From CAYGZQ01 sp964354375 [NCBI: uncultured Planctomycetota bacterium] (lineage in GTDB: Bacteria > JAJVIF01 > JAPKYR01), in contig CAYGZQ010000007.1 of NCBI GenBank assembly GCA_964354375.1, positions 28,453-92,452 of the forward strand: a stretch of DNA of 64,000 bases. Reading direction: 5' to 3'. The translations under genes and the position numbers were made by a program. The notes below the pieces were generated by a model. That model was given only the letters and a program-made list of their open reading frames with translations, searched no databases and was not told the origin of the DNA. Shown here in pieces: positions 62,121-64,000 of the stretch; positions within the stretch are counted from its first letter, which is position 1, and the number at the start of each line of letters is the position of its first letter.

Positions 62121-63044
62121 GTGGCTGTAAGAGTGAGATGTTTCGCCAAGCTCAACCTGTTCCTGAAAATCTACGGGAAACGTCCCGACGGCTTTCACGA
62201 CGTCATCAGCCTCATGCAGTCCATCGACCTCGCCGACAAGCTCCTCCTCGAAGAGACCGGCGACGAGGGAATCGTGATCTCCTGCACGAACCCGGACATT
62301 CCCGCCGATTCCCGTAACCTGGTCTGGCGAGCGGCCGAGATACTGGCCGAGGCCGCGGGCCGTCCGGTCGGCGGTCTGAGGATAACCATCGAAAAGAACA
62401 TACCCGTCATGGGCGGACTCGGCGGAGGCAGCTCGGACGGCGCCGGCGCTCTCACCGGGCTCAGAAAGCTGTGGAAACTGGATATCGAGGACGAGCAGCT
62501 TTTTGAGGCGGCCGCGAGACTGGGAAGCGACGTCCCGTTCTGCCTTCTCGGTGGAACCGCCCTCGTGAGCGGCAGGGGCGAGTTCCTCGAGCCGATGCCC
62601 GCCGGCATCGCCGACACACCTCGGAGCTTCGGCGCGTTCCTTCTCATCATCCCGCCCTTGCACGTCTCGACCAAAGCCGCGTACGAATTGCTCGACGACG
62701 ATCGGGAGAGAGCGGTCAGAAAATGGGACGAGCCGAGGGAAGAGTACACTGCCTCAAGGGAAGGCTGGATGGCCGCGATCGCCACGGGTAACCTTCCCCT
62801 CCTCTTCCACAACGATTTCGAGCAATCCCTCTTCCACGCAATGCCCGAGCTGGAGGCCATTCACACGAACCTGAGGAATTTCGCGGGCCATGCGCTCCTG
62901 TCGGGCTCCGGTTCGTGTATCTTCGCATGGTACCCCATGGTCCTTGATGCGATGGCCGCAGTGGACAGGTACCCCGCGCTGGCAGGAGAAACCCCCCTCG
63001 TCGTCTTCCCCGCCAAAACCGGCATCCAGGTCGAGAGTGACTAA
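62121..63044 (+). CDS. ispE: 4-diphosphocytidyl-2-C-methyl-D-erythritol kinase
   Basis: 307 residues, GTG start with SD GGAGGGAT (62103-62110). GHMP kinase of the methylerythritol isoprenoid pathway. Motifs: FAKLNLFLKIYGKRPDGFHD (substrate), and the ATP-binding loop IPVMGGLGGGSSDGAGALTG (residues about 97-116; the usual P-x-x-GGLGGGSSDAA with Gly-Ala variation). GSDVPFCLLGGTALVSGRGE and the C-terminal HALLSGSGSCIFAWY complete the fold. It is divergent from the O-antigen ligase gene. Confidence 0.96.
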   Translation: MAVRVRCFAKLNLFLKIYGKRPDGFHDVISLMQSIDLADKLLLEETGDEGIVISCTNPDIPADSRNLVWRAAEILAEAAGRPVGGLRITIEKNIPVMGGLGGGSSDGAGALTGLRKLWKLDIEDEQLFEAAARLGSDVPFCLLGGTALVSGRGEFLEPMPAGIADTPRSFGAFLLIIPPLHVSTKAAYELLDDDRERAVRKWDEPREEYTASREGWMAAIATGNLPLLFHNDFEQSLFHAMPELEAIHTNLRNFAGHALLSGSGSCIFAWYPMVLDAMAAVDRYPALAGETPLVVFPAKTGIQVESD

Positions 63045-63097
63045 GGAACGCGGGTCGCGCGCAGAGAAAGGCTCGGCGCTGACAGGTCTCGGCCGGG

Positions 63098-64000
63098 TCA
63101 CCAGTAGCCATTGGGTGGATATTTGACGAGGAACGCACCGCTGGCAGAGTGAATATCGCTATCCGGGCCTGGGTCGAAGTCCACTGGTCCGGTATAATAT
63201 CCTGCTACAAAGCCATTTCCCGCCTGGTCCGCAGCGACAGCGCGCCCGTCGTCTCCGTATTCATTTCCGAGAGTGCGCACCCATTGAAACAAACCATTAG
63301 AGTCGAACCTGGACACAAAAACGTCGGGCAGCAGCCATTCACCATAAGACGTACATTCATCCACTCCCGGACCTGGGTCGAAATCCGCAGTGCCAGCAAA
63401 GTAGCCCACAGCCCAAGCATTCCCATTACCATCGACACAGACATCCAGGCAATCTGCGCCGCCTGCAGAGGGGTCAGACCCGCTCCAAGTATTGACCCAC
63501 AGAAGTCCGCCTGATGAATCCAACTTGCTGAGAAACGCGCCTGAACCATTCGCAGTTCGTTCAATTACTCCACTCCCCGGATCAAAGTCCCTTGTGAAAT
63601 CAAACCTGCCTCCAACAAAGATGCTTCCGTGGCTGTCGCAATCGAGTTTGGATGGAATTCCACTGCCAGTTGAGTTATTCCCTCCCCACGCACCGGCCCA
63701 GAGGAAGTCTCCAGTTGAGCTGAACTTGGTGAGAAAGACGTTATCCCAATCATCGGCAGTGCGTTCCGCCTCTCCGGGACCAGGATCGAAGTCTGCGGTT
63801 CCTGAGAAACTGCCAGTAGCATACACGCACGCGGATGTTGGGGCCTCAACGTCATAACCAAAGACATTCTGCTGGCCCCCCCAGCTCAATGCCCACTGAA
63901 AGGCTCCGTTGCTGTCGAACTTGCTGAGACATGCATCGCCACCTGTCCCGTTTTCGTTTGAGTCGTGTATGTCCTCCCCTATGCCGGGATCAAAGTCCAT
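63098..64000 (-). CDS. Beta-propeller (SBBP-like) repeat protein, N-terminus beyond window
   Basis: 300 residues visible, stop at 63098; the reading frame is open at the window edge, so the start is missing. Repeats of about 50 residues, each carrying DFDPGPG followed by FLTKFSSTG-, FLSKLDSSG- or FVSRFDSNG-type strands and a LWxxxW/WG strand. At least five such units are present, typical of the seven-bladed SBBP beta-propeller (PF06739). Likely secreted; no function assigned. Confidence 0.8.
   Translation of the reverse strand: MDFDPGIGEDIHDSNENGTGGDACLSKFDSNGAFQWALSWGGQQNVFGYDVEAPTSACVYATGSFSGTADFDPGPGEAERTADDWDNVFLTKFSSTGDFLWAGAWGGNNSTGSGIPSKLDCDSHGSIFVGGRFDFTRDFDPGSGVIERTANGSGAFLSKLDSSGGLLWVNTWSGSDPSAGGADCLDVCVDGNGNAWAVGYFAGTADFDPGPGVDECTSYGEWLLPDVFVSRFDSNGLFQWVRTLGNEYGDDGRAVAADQAGNGFVAGYYTGPVDFDPGPDSDIHSASGAFLVKYPPNGYW

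Overview
The window reads as a chromosomal segment of a GC-rich, Gram-negative-type, uncultivated bacterium from a poorly described phylum. Evidence: an O-antigen-ligase-like membrane protein, many lipobox signal peptides, a LolA-like periplasmic protein, complete de novo NAD and pantothenate genes, methylerythritol-pathway ispE, and intergenic repeat hairpins of the kind seen in planctomycete-like and other environmental genomes. I cannot name a phylum from sequence alone. There is no phage, plasmid, transposase or CRISPR signature. The only mobile-looking DNA is small non-coding elements.

Layout. 0-6 kb (+): a direct repeat, adenosylhomocysteinase broken by an in-frame TAG, an unknown membrane protein, a GspE-like protein without its Walker A motif, a C39 peptidase with a peptidoglycan-binding domain, and a DPM1-like glycosyltransferase. 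6-20 kb (-): an OLD-like AAA ATPase, a pair of zinc-ribbon proteins (AIM24-like and TMEM43-like), two tandem lipoproteins of about 1150 residues, a small membrane protein with a LeuC/HacA-type hydratase, and a polytopic membrane protein. 20-34 kb: an alkaline-phosphatase-superfamily membrane enzyme (+), a 200-bp tandem repeat locus, a third large lipoprotein (-), an AT-rich control region, a kinase-AAA-TPR giant (+), a GNAT (+), and a subtilase-lipoprotein operon (-).

34-42 kb is a compact minus-strand cofactor operon, panB-panC-panD-nadA-nadX-nadC-(coiled coil)-coaX-dus. It builds the CoA and NAD precursors, both starting from aspartate. It is followed by folK (-) and a plus-strand operon of separate lysine-ketoglutarate reductase and saccharopine dehydrogenase genes plus aroQ. 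46-55 kb: two more large lipoproteins (-), a STAS protein, tRNA-Met, a lipoprotein subtilase (+) and tRNA-Gln. 55-64 kb: a nucleotidyltransferase (-), folE (+), a GT2, a LolA-like protein and an O-antigen ligase-TPR protein (all -), ispE (+), and the end of a beta-propeller repeat protein (-) that runs off the window.

The most striking content is a family of five very large lipoproteins. They share an N-terminal module of about 330 residues (LWGxWD opening, TRWxNPxEF, NPYKYxC and PDDFPxxAN blocks) joined to different C-terminal domains: PPC plus jelly-roll, PKD plus beta-helix, IPT plus PQQ propeller, or unknown. I do not recognise the module as a named domain. Several genes also have a TATAAT-like hexamer 4-8 nt before the start codon and no Shine-Dalgarno sequence, which suggests leaderless transcripts beside ordinary SD-led ones.
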